Assembly: GCA_011050085.1 (NCBI GenBank)
Contig: DRGL01000014.1
Coordinates: 1-64,000, forward strand
Length of the DNA: 64,000 nucleotides
DNA from: Pricia antarctica
GTDB lineage: Bacteria > Bacteroidota > Bacteroidia > Flavobacteriales > Flavobacteriaceae
Direction of reading: 5' to 3'
This document shows, piece by piece, positions 27,169 through 35,701 of this stretch (position 1 is the first letter of the stretch; each line of letters begins with the position of its first letter). The position numbers were made by a program, and so were the translations under genes. The notes beneath the pieces are model-generated. The model was given only the letters and a program-made list of their open reading frames with translations, did no database searches and was not told where the DNA came from.

Positions 27169-30100
27169 ATGAAAATGAATGCCCCACAACGGATATTCGC
27201 GGTAACAACGCTATGTTTAGCTCTGATATTGGCATGTAGTAAGGACTTTGAGGATATCGTACAAGATTCCTTCGACTTTACGTTTGAAGGCACCAACGAA
27301 GAAAATGGATTTGTATTCGAAGCGACTAAAACGGATTTCATATTGGAACCCGAACGGATGGTTTCCAATGTTTCCTATTTCATGAAATACGATAATATTG
27401 ACGGAAAAGGATATTACATAGGAACCGAAAACGATACGGTCCATGCGAACGATACCATATCGGTCAAAAATTTCAATCTTTCATACCGTTATATGCCCAT
27501 TGATACAGGAATGCACAAGGTAAAAGTCTTGGCTTGGGATTCCAATAAAATTGAGAAAGAGCTGGAATTGGTATACAACGTCAAGTATGCGAGTTTTAGC
27601 TTTTTACTGGGAAAGGGTACCGATGATTTCATTATCAACAGTCAAAACCCAGTAACAGTTACCTTGCTCAGGGACAAGGAAACGTTGTCTCCCGATAGCG
27701 ACAGAAATCAAGACTTCGAGATAACCTACCAATTGGAGAACGGCTCGGGAAGACTTTATTTGGATGACGTTGTCCATGATGCGGGGGAGCCTTTCAAATT
27801 GCCCAAGGGGGTAACGGAATTTGGATATCTTCCCGAAACGTTGGGCGAGCATAAATTGACCATGACGGCGAAGGCTCCCGATGGAGCGACCATTTCAAAC
27901 GTACTCATCTTAAATATCGGCAATGTCAATTTCACATTCAGGGCAACAGCGGCTTCCTCACAGGTCGAATTGGATTCCAATTTGGCTCTGAATATCGATT
28001 TGCGAACGCAGGACGAGGAAAGTGAGGTAACCTACGACATAAGCCATTCCTTTTCAGCGGATAGCCAGGGGGCAGGAACCGTGCGCGACCAAAATGGTGG
28101 GGTCATGGATACCGGAACCTTTCGTGATATAGCACCTGGAAACTTTAATTTTACCTTCGAGGACGACGCATTGGGACAGCGGAAAATCTACTTTGATGTG
28201 CGGGACAGCAATGGTCAGATGAAAAGGGATAGTGTCGAAATCGAAGTGGCCAATATTCCGTTTACCTTCAGCGGAAATGCCGAAAGCAACCAAGTTTTCA
28301 TGAACCAACGTACCCAGCTTAATTTTAATATCAAATCAAGCGGTAATACGGATAACATCGAATACTTTTTGAACTACAACTTGGAAGAAGGAAATGGAAG
28401 GGTTACGGGAATCAATGGAAATACGATTACGAACAATACGGATTATCCCGTAAACTTGGGTAATTTCTCCCTTTTCTATACACCTGAAACGCTGGGCACA
28501 CATCGAATAAGTTTTTTGGTAACCGACAATTATGGGCAAGCGGTCGGACCGGTAGAAATCGATCTCGATACCGAAGAACTGGAACTGGAGTTCAATGCTT
28601 CCGCCAACAGCAGTGAGATATTGGTAGGCCAACGGGGTACCGTGGCCTTAAGCCTAATCGAAAAAGGGGACTATAATGGGGTATCCTATGAACTCAACTA
28701 TTTTATATCAGGAGGCAGTGCGGCATTGTATAATGGCAACTCCGAGATTACACAAAGTCGCTATTTTTCCGTAAATCCGGGCAGTTTCGCTTATGATTTT
28801 ATCGCTGAACAGGCTGGAACCTATGAAATTACGTTTCTTCTGCGTGATAGCAACGGCCAGATTTTGGAAGAAAAAGTGATTTTGGTAGTTGGGAACAATG
28901 ATTTTACGGTCAATATGACTCCTTCGAAGGCGACGGAGTTTTCCAACTTTCCGGTAGGCATCATCGTGGATATCGATGAAGTGCCCGAGGGAGCAAACGA
29001 CAGTTATACCGCATTTTTTTCCTCCAGCCAAAATGGTTCGATGTCGGTCAATGGTATCATTTATGGTCCGGGCGAGGAATTTCCGCTGGGCGCAGGAGTC
29101 AACAACATCTCCTACACGGGATTGGAACCGGGTCAGCATAACATCGTTATCAGTGTCGAATCGGGTTCCGATGTGACCCGAACCGCAAATACGGTTATCA
29201 CGTTCGATCAAGTGGATTTTATATTTACCGGCGGTAGTCAAAAATCGGATATATCGGTCGGTGAGACCACCAACCTCAATTTCAATATTTCGGAAAGTGT
29301 GGGATCTTCCGACTATACTATACGTTTCAGCATGAACGGAAACGCAAGACTTACCGATAGTAACGGTGCAGAGGTAAGTCCGGGCAACAGTTACGATGTA
29401 AATACGGGCAACTTTAACTGGACGCTTGAAGGTACCGATGAGAGTACCGTGAAAATGGTTTTTACAGTCCAAAATGATACAGGACTTGAAAAAACCGTAG
29501 ATATAACCGTAAACGTGGCGGCCAAAGATTATACCTTCAATGCATCCGCAACCTCACAGCAGGCCTATACCGACGAAATGGTCGATATGAACTTCAATAT
29601 ATCCGAAATTGGAATTGGCGGAGACACCTATGAAATGTATTTCTCGGCAGGTGGCAATAATGGTACGTTTGAATTCGGCGGTACCAACTACTCCGCCGGG
29701 GAAAGTTTTACGGTACCCGTTGGCTCGTTCTCCGGGAAGTATTCTGGTTCCTCGGAAGGTAGTCACAACATTACGTTCACGGTACGGTCATCTTCTGATG
29801 TGGAAAAAAGGGCAAACGTCAATATTAATTATACGGTATATGAGGAGGCGTTCACGTTGAACCTGAGTCAATCTTCCCAAGATAAATATATTGATGTTCC
29901 GTTCGATATAACTGCAATAACAAATGCTACTTCAGGGAATGATCCAAGTGTTACATACTCGATAACATTTACATTTATTGGTGCAAGCGCGGGTATGCTG
30001 CGTTATAAAAATGTTCTTTATGGAGAGGGTGAAATCATTCCTTTGGATTACGGAAGCGCCCCTATGCAGTTTACCCCTGAAACCGACGAGAACTTTACAA

Positions 30101-30525
30101 TAAACTTTTTAGTGGAAAACTCGACGGGACAGTCCCAGAGGACGAGTGAAAGTGTTGAGATGTTCAAACGGCCATTTGCCGTCGCAAAAGGCGAAAAGCG
30201 AAATGTGAGTTGCGGGGGTCTAAACGGATGTGACTATGAGGTGGGTATATATACCTGTTTTGAGGCGAATTGTTCAGAGGCTTATAACGGCGCCAATCTG
30301 CAGCAGGTCGAGATTCGTATATACAATGCCAAAGCTGGAAGATGGGACACTAAACTACTAAACTACAACAATGCGACCGGTACTGGTGTAGACCGTTATT
30401 TTCTTCTTGAGAAGGAGCCTAGCGAGGGAAAATTGAAATATCTAGATCAAGATTACGAACTGAGGGTTCGGGACAGTAACGGGCAATGGAGTGACTGGAC
30501 ATCGGGAACTATAGTCAGGGTGTAA
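27169..30525 (+). CDS. Giant TraQ-like surface lipoprotein with nine Ig-like repeats
   Basis: A 1118-residue lipoprotein read from the ATG at 27169, where the signal peptide begins; the frame is open further upstream. The lipobox L-I-L-A-C places the lipid-modified Cys at residue 23. The chain holds nine tandem beta-rich repeats of about 95-112 residues, beginning near residues 48, 143, 255, 365, 474, 579, 685, 788 and 895. Each has an opening aromatic strand (F-x-F-x-A), a G-N-G/N-G turn, an F-x-x-x-Y-T-P-like strand, and a closing I-x-F-x-V-x-D-S-x-G-Q strand. The single unit resembles the TraQ/DUF3872 domain that follows TraO in Bacteroidota elements, but here it is multiplied. A different C-terminal domain (1002-1118) has four clustered Cys (1015, 1021, 1030, 1035). 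Likely a long surface fibre used in mating contact or exclusion. Confidence 0.8.
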   Translation: MKMNAPQRIFAVTTLCLALILACSKDFEDIVQDSFDFTFEGTNEENGFVFEATKTDFILEPERMVSNVSYFMKYDNIDGKGYYIGTENDTVHANDTISVKNFNLSYRYMPIDTGMHKVKVLAWDSNKIEKELELVYNVKYASFSFLLGKGTDDFIINSQNPVTVTLLRDKETLSPDSDRNQDFEITYQLENGSGRLYLDDVVHDAGEPFKLPKGVTEFGYLPETLGEHKLTMTAKAPDGATISNVLILNIGNVNFTFRATAASSQVELDSNLALNIDLRTQDEESEVTYDISHSFSADSQGAGTVRDQNGGVMDTGTFRDIAPGNFNFTFEDDALGQRKIYFDVRDSNGQMKRDSVEIEVANIPFTFSGNAESNQVFMNQRTQLNFNIKSSGNTDNIEYFLNYNLEEGNGRVTGINGNTITNNTDYPVNLGNFSLFYTPETLGTHRISFLVTDNYGQAVGPVEIDLDTEELELEFNASANSSEILVGQRGTVALSLIEKGDYNGVSYELNYFISGGSAALYNGNSEITQSRYFSVNPGSFAYDFIAEQAGTYEITFLLRDSNGQILEEKVILVVGNNDFTVNMTPSKATEFSNFPVGIIVDIDEVPEGANDSYTAFFSSSQNGSMSVNGIIYGPGEEFPLGAGVNNISYTGLEPGQHNIVISVESGSDVTRTANTVITFDQVDFIFTGGSQKSDISVGETTNLNFNISESVGSSDYTIRFSMNGNARLTDSNGAEVSPGNSYDVNTGNFNWTLEGTDESTVKMVFTVQNDTGLEKTVDITVNVAAKDYTFNASATSQQAYTDEMVDMNFNISEIGIGGDTYEMYFSAGGNNGTFEFGGTNYSAGESFTVPVGSFSGKYSGSSEGSHNITFTVRSSSDVEKRANVNINYTVYEEAFTLNLSQSSQDKYIDVPFDITAITNATSGNDPSVTYSITFTFIGASAGMLRYKNVLYGEGEIIPLDYGSAPMQFTPETDENFTINFLVENSTGQSQRTSESVEMFKRPFAVAKGEKRNVSCGGLNGCDYEVGIYTCFEANCSEAYNGANLQQVEIRIYNAKAGRWDTKLLNYNNATGTGVDRYFLLEKEPSEGKLKYLDQDYELRVRDSNGQWSDWTSGTIVRV

Positions 30526-30555
30526 CACGAAGCCTATTCTCAACTTCTAAAACCC

Positions 30556-31035
30556 TTAACTTCGCTTGTAGGTATAAGTAATTACAACTTCTTGGCCGTC
30601 TACAAAGTCGTCTTGTTCCAATACTAATCTGTTCTTGTCAAATTCGATGATCCTCATCTCGTTACGGTTATCAAAACGAATGATTTTATCGTTCACAAGC
30701 TCGTATCTGTCGGATTCTACGGTTTCAAATGCATTAACTTCCCCACAACTCAGTCCGTTTTCATTAATACTGAAAGCATTTTTCTCTTCCCCTCCCCTCG
30801 AAGCGAAAAAGGTAAGGTTATCCTTTAGGCACTGGCGGATTTCATTGGTATTGTATAAATCGATATTTACCGTTCCGTCGCCATTGATATCTACAGCGGT
30901 GTCGGACATGATTGCTTCGTATTCCCATTGGCCGAACAAAGCTTCGTTTCTGTCATCTACGGAAACTTCATCATCCTTGTTACATGAGAGTATTACCAAC
31001 ATTATGGATATACAAATAATTTTAAAAATTTTCAT
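30556..31035 (-). CDS. Small lipocalin-like lipoprotein
   Basis: A 159-residue protein read from the ATG at 31035. It has a lipoprotein signal (I-M-L-V-I-L-S-C, lipid Cys near residue 18) followed by an acidic linker. The mature domain begins L-F-G-Q-W-E-Y, the opening of lipocalin-like lipoproteins common in Flavobacteriia, and ends in beta strands (V-V-I-T-Y-T-Y-K). A D-I-N-G-D-G-T-V string at residues 49-56 looks like a calcium-binding turn. It faces the TraQ-like gene tail to tail with 30 bases between and no obvious terminator. It may be the last gene of the element or the first outside it. Confidence 0.72.
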   Translation of the reverse strand: MKIFKIICISIMLVILSCNKDDEVSVDDRNEALFGQWEYEAIMSDTAVDINGDGTVNIDLYNTNEIRQCLKDNLTFFASRGGEEKNAFSINENGLSCGEVNAFETVESDRYELVNDKIIRFDNRNEMRIIEFDKNRLVLEQDDFVDGQEVVITYTYKRS

Positions 31036-31565
31036 CAAAATGATTTTAGCAAATAGTTCTTTAGCAAGTTATAGTTTGTATTACTTAATAACATATTAAT
31101 ATCCCAAAAAATTGTGCGGTGGCAAGATAAATGAGCAAGGGTATTTTTGTCCTTCGTGCGTTTATGAGCGGTTCCGAGGAGGTTGAAACCTTACGACGAC
31201 GAAGATGATCGATAGCTGACCAGCGACGTGCGTCCGCTATTTAGCGAGGTCTTGAAGGCCTAGGGTTTTTGGACTTCCGCTTTTAGGAATAATGAAAATT
31301 AAAGTGTCGTTTAAATATACTCTATGAGCCCAGTAAAAGGTAAATTAACGAAACTACTAAAAGAGACCAGAGATGGGACACGTTGTGGAAAGAGGCATAG
31401 TTTTGGAAAATTGTCTTATCAATCGGCCCTATTTTGGCACTTTCCCTATTTCCTAAATCAGTATCACTAAATGGGGGCTTTATAGGGCTATTATTATGAA
31501 ATAATGCTAATCTAACCATACAGTTGTGGCAATAAAGCATTGCAAAAAATTAATGGCTTAATACA
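31036..31565. other. 530-base gene-free stretch at the right side of the conjugative element
   Basis: No convincing gene is present. It contains dispersed repeat copy A (31143-31280, listed separately). The remaining parts, 31036-31142 and 31281-31565, are AT-rich. The only open frame, a 72-codon minus-strand ORF at 31322-31540, lacks protein-like composition. I found no tRNA or clean direct repeat that would mark an integration site. Confidence 0.6.
31143..31280 (+). repeat. Dispersed intergenic repeat, copy A
   Basis: This sequence shares an identical 15-base core GGTTCCGAGGAGGTT (31170-31184) with copy B. It also shares a similar right end (AGGTCTTG, TAGGGTTTTT, CTTCCGC, ending at 31280) and a similar left flank (TTTTTGTCC, GTTTATGA). 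The middle of about 55 bases differs, but the total length from core to right end is almost the same (111 versus 109 bases). No frame within it is conserved between the copies, so it behaves as a non-coding repeat element. Confidence 0.75.
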
Positions 31566-33623
31566 TTAAATGAGTTCGTTGTCCTCTAAAGTCTTTTTGA
31601 GCTTAGCATGATTCTCCCAAAACCTGTCGTTTATCTTTTGGATAGTTCCCTCATAGGCAGGATGACTTTTCATGAGTTTGATTAGCGGGTCTTTTTCCAA
31701 GAACAACAAAATCCAATATTGGTAATTATCCTGCAATGCGAAAAGTTTGAGCTGCTCCATACCCTTGTCCACTTTTCCCTCATAGGCATACTTTACGGCC
31801 ATGCTAGCGCCCTTGTAAATGGATTTGTCACTTGCTAAATATTCACTATACCACTTAAGAAATTCATTTGCTTCTTCTTCAAACCCCATTTTCTGATAGA
31901 CCAATCCAATCTTTATATCCTCATGGGGATATATATCCCAATTGAACTTTTTTCTAGCTTCTACGAATTTCTGGTAATAGGTAAAAGCACCTTGATAGTC
32001 TTCCTCGATATAATATAGTTTCCCTATATCCTGTAGAATATCCAAGCGGGTGCTATCCTTTTCGAACTCTTTTTTTAAGGTTGTTTTGAGCCGTTCCAAA
32101 TTTTCATCCACAACATACTGAATGAACGCTTTTAAATGTGGGGCATATAAGTTATTAGGGTCGTAATCTAGCGACTTGTTGACATATTTCATGGCCTCTT
32201 CGGTGAAACCACTTTGGGCAAGGGCATTGCTTAAATCCAAATAAATGAAACTTTGGCCCAGTGAGTCATTGGTTGCAACATCCAATTGTGCGCCTTTTAG
32301 AGCATTGGTTAGGTACTTTGCGGTATTAGGTATATAGATAGAATATAATCTAGAAAGCAGTTGAATAACATCGGCCGAATTAGGATTGTATTCCAGTGCC
32401 TTTTCCAAATGAGGTAGAGCCAATCGATATTCTTCGGTATGCATATAATATAATGCTTTGGATATAAGGCTTACATCATTCTTTGAATCATAGAGCAGTG
32501 CCTTGTCCGCATAATTGTTGATAAGGTCGGTATACCGTTTCTGTTTCTGGAAGATATCGAGATAATAATAAGATATGGCGAGATTGGCATAGGCGAGCGC
32601 GAATTGTTCGTCCTGCTGTACGGCCTTTTCAAATAACGGGATGGCCTTTTCCAAGCCTTGCGTAGTCCGCGAATAAAAAGGGTTCAATGCTTGGAGGAAA
32701 TAATCATAGGCCACCAGATTTTCAGTAGGCTTTTTTTCTATTTGCTCCAATTCGGCAGGGGTCACTACAGCTGCAATGGCATCTGCAATTTTCTTTGCAA
32801 CATCGTTTTGCAACCCAAAAATATCTTCTACTTCCCGACTGTACTGTTCCACCCAAATAGGGGTATCAGTCGAAGCGTTAATTAATTGTACGTTGAGCAA
32901 AACTTGATTGCCTACGCGTTGGCCACTACCTTCTACCAAATAGTTAACATGCAGTTCTTCGGCAATCTCTGGAATGCCCTTGTTCGTTTTTCTATATTTC
33001 TCTACCGAGGTTCTACTGATTACCCGTAAGTCTTCAATTTTCTGAAGGTTGTTCAATGCGGATTCCATCAACCCGTTCACGAAATAAAGATTGGTGGAAT
33101 CGGCACTTTCATTTTTGAAGGGCAACACGGCGATGGATTTTTCAACTTCCAGCTTCTGTACGGCAACCGTTTTATTGAAAATCAAAAATGCAACAATCAG
33201 CAATACTATGGATGTGCCCGCGATAATAGGCCATCGGTATATCTTCAAATAGTTCCGCTTAACCTTTTCGGTTTCCACTTCTATAGCACCTTTGCCAACC
33301 TCTCCGGGCGGATATCCATATTGTTCCCGAAAACATTTAATGAAGTAGGAAGTGCTTCCAAAACCCACTTGATACGAAATTTCGGAAACCGTCGAAGAAT
33401 CTTCCTTGAGCAGTTCCATAGCTTCTTTAAGACGGACTTGACGAATAAATTGACTTGCGGAAAGTTGTGTTTGTTTCTTGATTTTCCGAAGCAAGTTGGA
33501 CCGGCTCATATTCATGGCATCTGCCAATTCAGAAACCCCAAATTGGTCGTTACCCAAATTATTCATAATCAGGGCTTCCGCTTGTTCAATAAAGGTCGAT
33601 GTGTTGGCCGGTGTGTTTGACAT
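31566..33623 (-). CDS. AraC-type regulator with TolB-like and TPR sensor domains
   Basis: A 685-residue one-component regulator. Residues 25-108 form an AraC/XylS double helix-turn-helix (F-G-V-S-E-L-A-D-A-M-N-M-S-R-S-N-L and V-S-E-I-S-Y-Q-V-G-F-G-S). A single transmembrane helix at 131-150 follows, then a TolB-N/FlgO-like domain (K-S-I-A-V-L-P-F-K-N at 162-171) and about six TPR units to residue 650. The DNA-binding part is cytoplasmic and the TolB/TPR part should be periplasmic. It is divergent from the tandem peptide genes at 33860, with a 236-base region between, so it may regulate them. Its domain order is the reverse of the regulator at 43103. Confidence 0.87.
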   Translation of the reverse strand: MSNTPANTSTFIEQAEALIMNNLGNDQFGVSELADAMNMSRSNLLRKIKKQTQLSASQFIRQVRLKEAMELLKEDSSTVSEISYQVGFGSTSYFIKCFREQYGYPPGEVGKGAIEVETEKVKRNYLKIYRWPIIAGTSIVLLIVAFLIFNKTVAVQKLEVEKSIAVLPFKNESADSTNLYFVNGLMESALNNLQKIEDLRVISRTSVEKYRKTNKGIPEIAEELHVNYLVEGSGQRVGNQVLLNVQLINASTDTPIWVEQYSREVEDIFGLQNDVAKKIADAIAAVVTPAELEQIEKKPTENLVAYDYFLQALNPFYSRTTQGLEKAIPLFEKAVQQDEQFALAYANLAISYYYLDIFQKQKRYTDLINNYADKALLYDSKNDVSLISKALYYMHTEEYRLALPHLEKALEYNPNSADVIQLLSRLYSIYIPNTAKYLTNALKGAQLDVATNDSLGQSFIYLDLSNALAQSGFTEEAMKYVNKSLDYDPNNLYAPHLKAFIQYVVDENLERLKTTLKKEFEKDSTRLDILQDIGKLYYIEEDYQGAFTYYQKFVEARKKFNWDIYPHEDIKIGLVYQKMGFEEEANEFLKWYSEYLASDKSIYKGASMAVKYAYEGKVDKGMEQLKLFALQDNYQYWILLFLEKDPLIKLMKSHPAYEGTIQKINDRFWENHAKLKKTLEDNELI

Positions 33624-33859
33624 ATTGTTTATTACTAGCTCTAAATTAGGGAAAATTTAAAGAATTACGCGTTATCTCGAAGGCCATCTATTTATCGGAA
33701 AAGTCATCTTTTGCGTCATAATTTGCATCCCTGCGCCATAGTTTCTATGGCCTCCCGAAACCTTACATAGTTCTCCGCATAGCTCATATGGGTTGCTTCA
33801 AGTTCGATAGCATCTTTGTACCAACAAAAATCATAACAAAACAATTTAAAACTAAAATC

Positions 33860-33973
33860 ATGAAAGCATCGATTACAAGAACAGCAACGGAATCTAAAAT
33901 AGGTCAGTACTTCTCAACCTTTAGCAGTAGCAAAAGGGCACAGTGGGCCCAATACAGAAACTTCAGCAGATAA
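33860..33973 (+). CDS. Tandem micropeptide 1 (37 residues)
   Basis: A 37-residue basic peptide rich in Ser, Thr, Arg and aromatic residues, first of three tandem paralogues. Motifs shared by all three are T-E-S at residues 10-12, S-K-R at 24-26, Trp28 (29 in the third) and an Arg four residues later. The upstream frame stays open but only this ATG aligns with the second copy, so the start is set by comparison. It has no signal peptide, no Cys and no membrane segment. The peptide is nearly identical in sequence to copy 2 (33 of 37 residues by eye), showing selection at the protein level or recent duplication. I do not recognise the family. It could be a secreted signal, a modified-peptide precursor or a small regulator. 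Confidence 0.75.
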   Translation: MKASITRTATESKIGQYFSTFSSSKRAQWAQYRNFSR

Positions 33974-34017
33974 TTTGAAATAAAAGAACAGTAAACAATC
34001 TATAAAAACAAAATATC

Positions 34018-34131
34018 ATGAAGGCATCAATTACAAGAACAGCAACGGAATCAAGAACAGGACAGTACTTCTCATTTTTCAGCAGCAGCAAGAGAACCCA
34101 ATGGGCGCAGTACAGAAACTTTAGCCGCTAA
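34018..34131 (+). CDS. Tandem micropeptide 2 (37 residues)
   Basis: The second of the tandem peptides, 37 residues, 44 bases after the first. It differs from copy 1 at only four positions (residues 13, 14, 20 and 27), while the spacers between genes are unrelated in sequence. It ends in the same Q-Y-R-N-F-S-R. The conservation confined to the reading frame is the best evidence that these short frames are genes. It has a start context AATATC-ATG like neighbouring genes. Confidence 0.75.
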   Translation: MKASITRTATESRTGQYFSFFSSSKRTQWAQYRNFSR

Positions 34132-34169
34132 TCACGGTCAGTAAGAAAACATCAAAAAACAACACAGTC

Positions 34170-34292
34170 ATGAGAACAATCATCAATCACTCGCCAACGG
34201 AATCTAGAAGACTCACTTTCCTTACCCGTTTCAAGGACAGCAAGAGAATCCGCTGGTCAGAATTCAGACATTACCTTCATTTAGAAGCCTAG
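34170..34292 (+). CDS. Tandem micropeptide 3 (40 residues, diverged)
   Basis: The third, more diverged paralogue, 40 residues, 38 bases after the second. It keeps T-E-S (10-12), a Phe near 17-21, S-K-R (24-26) and W29, and replaces most other positions. It ends with a longer tail L-H-L-E-A. Divergence with the key motif kept suggests that T-E-S and S-K-R-x-x-W are functional. A hairpin at 34310-34341 follows the stop, so the three peptides may form one transcript separate from the downstream barrel gene. Confidence 0.68.
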   Translation: MRTIINHSPTESRRLTFLTRFKDSKRIRWSEFRHYLHLEA

Positions 34293-34309
34293 TCCGTAGG
34301 GTTGGAAAA

Positions 34310-34341
34310 AAGGGGTAGACCCTCATCAAAGTCTATCCCTT
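34310..34341 (+). terminator. Hairpin after the micropeptide genes (terminator or attenuator)
   Basis: An 11-bp stem (AAGGGGTAGAC with GTCTATCCCTT, one G-T wobble) with a 10-base loop lies 18 bases after the third peptide stop. There is no T-run, so it may be a partial terminator, attenuator or RNA-stabilising end rather than a classical terminator. Confidence 0.55.
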
Positions 34342-34379
34342 ATCATAACAAAATTATAACAACAATTAAAAATGTAATT

Positions 34380-35036
34380 ATGAAATCAAAGATTCACGAA
34401 TACCTATTAAAAATAAATAACAAAGGCATGAGTAAAACAATCAAAAAACAGATAATGTTAAAAATGACGTGTATTGCTTTTACTTTAATATCTACAATGG
34501 CATTTGCCCAAAACAATTCTAATGTCCAAAACAGTTTCAACCGAGAAGGTTTTATGTTTGAATTTGGTCTAGGTGGTGGTATAATTAGTATAGAAGATAG
34601 TGCTGGAACTCAAAGTTTAGATAATACCCAAAGCGGTGGCACTTTTCCTGAATTAAAGTTAGGCTATATGATAAATAACCGATTAGCCATTACCGTTTCT
34701 GCACCTGGAATGATTTACACGGTTAATGATAACGACAGACACTTTGGAGGCATTATACCTGCTGTTCAGTATTGGGTAAAAGACCGGTGGTGGATACATG
34801 GTGGTGCTGGTCTGGCCATCGATTCGCCTGCGTTATATGATATTAAAGACAATGTAAATGACGATTGGAATACAGGGATAGCAGCTATGGTGAGTACAGG
34901 TTATGAAGTGTACAGAAAAAACAAGTTTGCCCTAAACGTTCAATCTAAATTGCTCTTGGGTGGTGTGAAGCTGAATAATAATATTGACAGAGAGGTGGTG
35001 CAATTTAGTTTAGGAGTTGGCTTTAGCTGGTTTTAA
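34380..35036 (+). CDS. Outer membrane beta-barrel protein
   Basis: A 218-residue protein if read from 34380; an ATG at 34428 gives a more usual signal peptide (M-L-K-M-T-C-I-A-F-T-L-I-S-T-M-A-F-A-Q). The mature chain has glycine/aromatic alternating strands (F-E-F-G-L-G-G-G-I-I-S-I, W-W-I-H-G-G-A-G-L-A-I) and ends V-G-F-S-W-F with a C-terminal Phe, typical of an outer membrane barrel. The N-terminal extension resembles a small peptide (K-I-H-E-Y-L-L-K-I) and may be an artefact of the longer frame. It lies downstream of the micropeptide genes. Confidence 0.75.
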   Translation: MKSKIHEYLLKINNKGMSKTIKKQIMLKMTCIAFTLISTMAFAQNNSNVQNSFNREGFMFEFGLGGGIISIEDSAGTQSLDNTQSGGTFPELKLGYMINNRLAITVSAPGMIYTVNDNDRHFGGIIPAVQYWVKDRWWIHGGAGLAIDSPALYDIKDNVNDDWNTGIAAMVSTGYEVYRKNKFALNVQSKLLLGGVKLNNNIDREVVQFSLGVGFSWF

Positions 35037-35080
35037 TTATCAGAGAAAAAATAATATCAATAATCATAAAAAATATAATC

Positions 35081-35680
35081 ATGAAAACATTTAGAATTAA
35101 CACATTAAGAACCTTGGTGAACATGTCATTAGTGCTCCTTTTACTCACAGCGGCATGCGGTCAGTCGAGTAATAAGACAAAAGAACAAGCAAAAAGTGGC
35201 ACAGAAGTCAAGTCGGTAGTTGATGCTCCAGAAATCGACATTCAAGCAGCGATACTATCGGACAATCTTATAGCCGTTAAACAACACATTGAAGCGGGTA
35301 CTGACCTTAACATGAAAGACGCTATGAGCGGTTCCACGCCATTGATCACTGCGGCAAGTTTTGGAAAAATTAAGATTGCACAAGCCCTTATCGATGCCGG
35401 TGCAGATTTAACGGCTAAAAATAATGATGGCGCCACGGCCTTACATACGGCCGCATTCTTTTGTAGGGTCGAAGTCGTACAATCGCTTATCGATGCCAAA
35501 GCCGATAAAACTGCAAAAAACAACTTTGGTTTGACGCCAAGGGAAAGTGTTATGGGGCCTTTTGTAGAAATAAAGCCCATTTATGAAATGCTTCAGCAAC
35601 AATTAGGGCCGATAGGTTTACAAATTGACCTGGCAGAAATCGAAAAAACCCGTCCGGTCATCGCTATGATGTTGCAGTAA
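35081..35680 (+). CDS. Ankyrin-repeat lipoprotein
   Basis: A 199-residue lipoprotein. The signal sequence ends L-L-L-T-A-A-C (lipid Cys at residue 26), followed by a Lys/Ser linker. Residues 55-160 hold three ankyrin repeats (S-T-P-L-I-T-A-A-S-F-G-K, A-T-A-L-H-T-A-A-F-F-C-R, L-I-D-A-G-A-D pattern). Ankyrin domains bind proteins; here the domain would be anchored in the periplasm or at the surface. It lies 44 bases after the barrel gene and 21 before the acyltransferase, so they may be one operon. Confidence 0.88.
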   Translation: MKTFRINTLRTLVNMSLVLLLLTAACGQSSNKTKEQAKSGTEVKSVVDAPEIDIQAAILSDNLIAVKQHIEAGTDLNMKDAMSGSTPLITAASFGKIKIAQALIDAGADLTAKNNDGATALHTAAFFCRVEVVQSLIDAKADKTAKNNFGLTPRESVMGPFVEIKPIYEMLQQQLGPIGLQIDLAEIEKTRPVIAMMLQ

Positions 35681-35701
35681 TCGACCTAAATAGATATTCC
35701 A

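Noticed and set aside
28708-29472. A 254-codon minus-strand frame opposite the Ig-repeat lipoprotein
   Set aside because: Long antisense frames arise easily against repeats of low stop-codon density; composition is not protein-like and the sense strand is clearly coding.
31322-31540. A 72-codon minus-strand frame in the gene-free stretch
   Set aside because: No start context, no domain, and composition like random AT-rich sequence.
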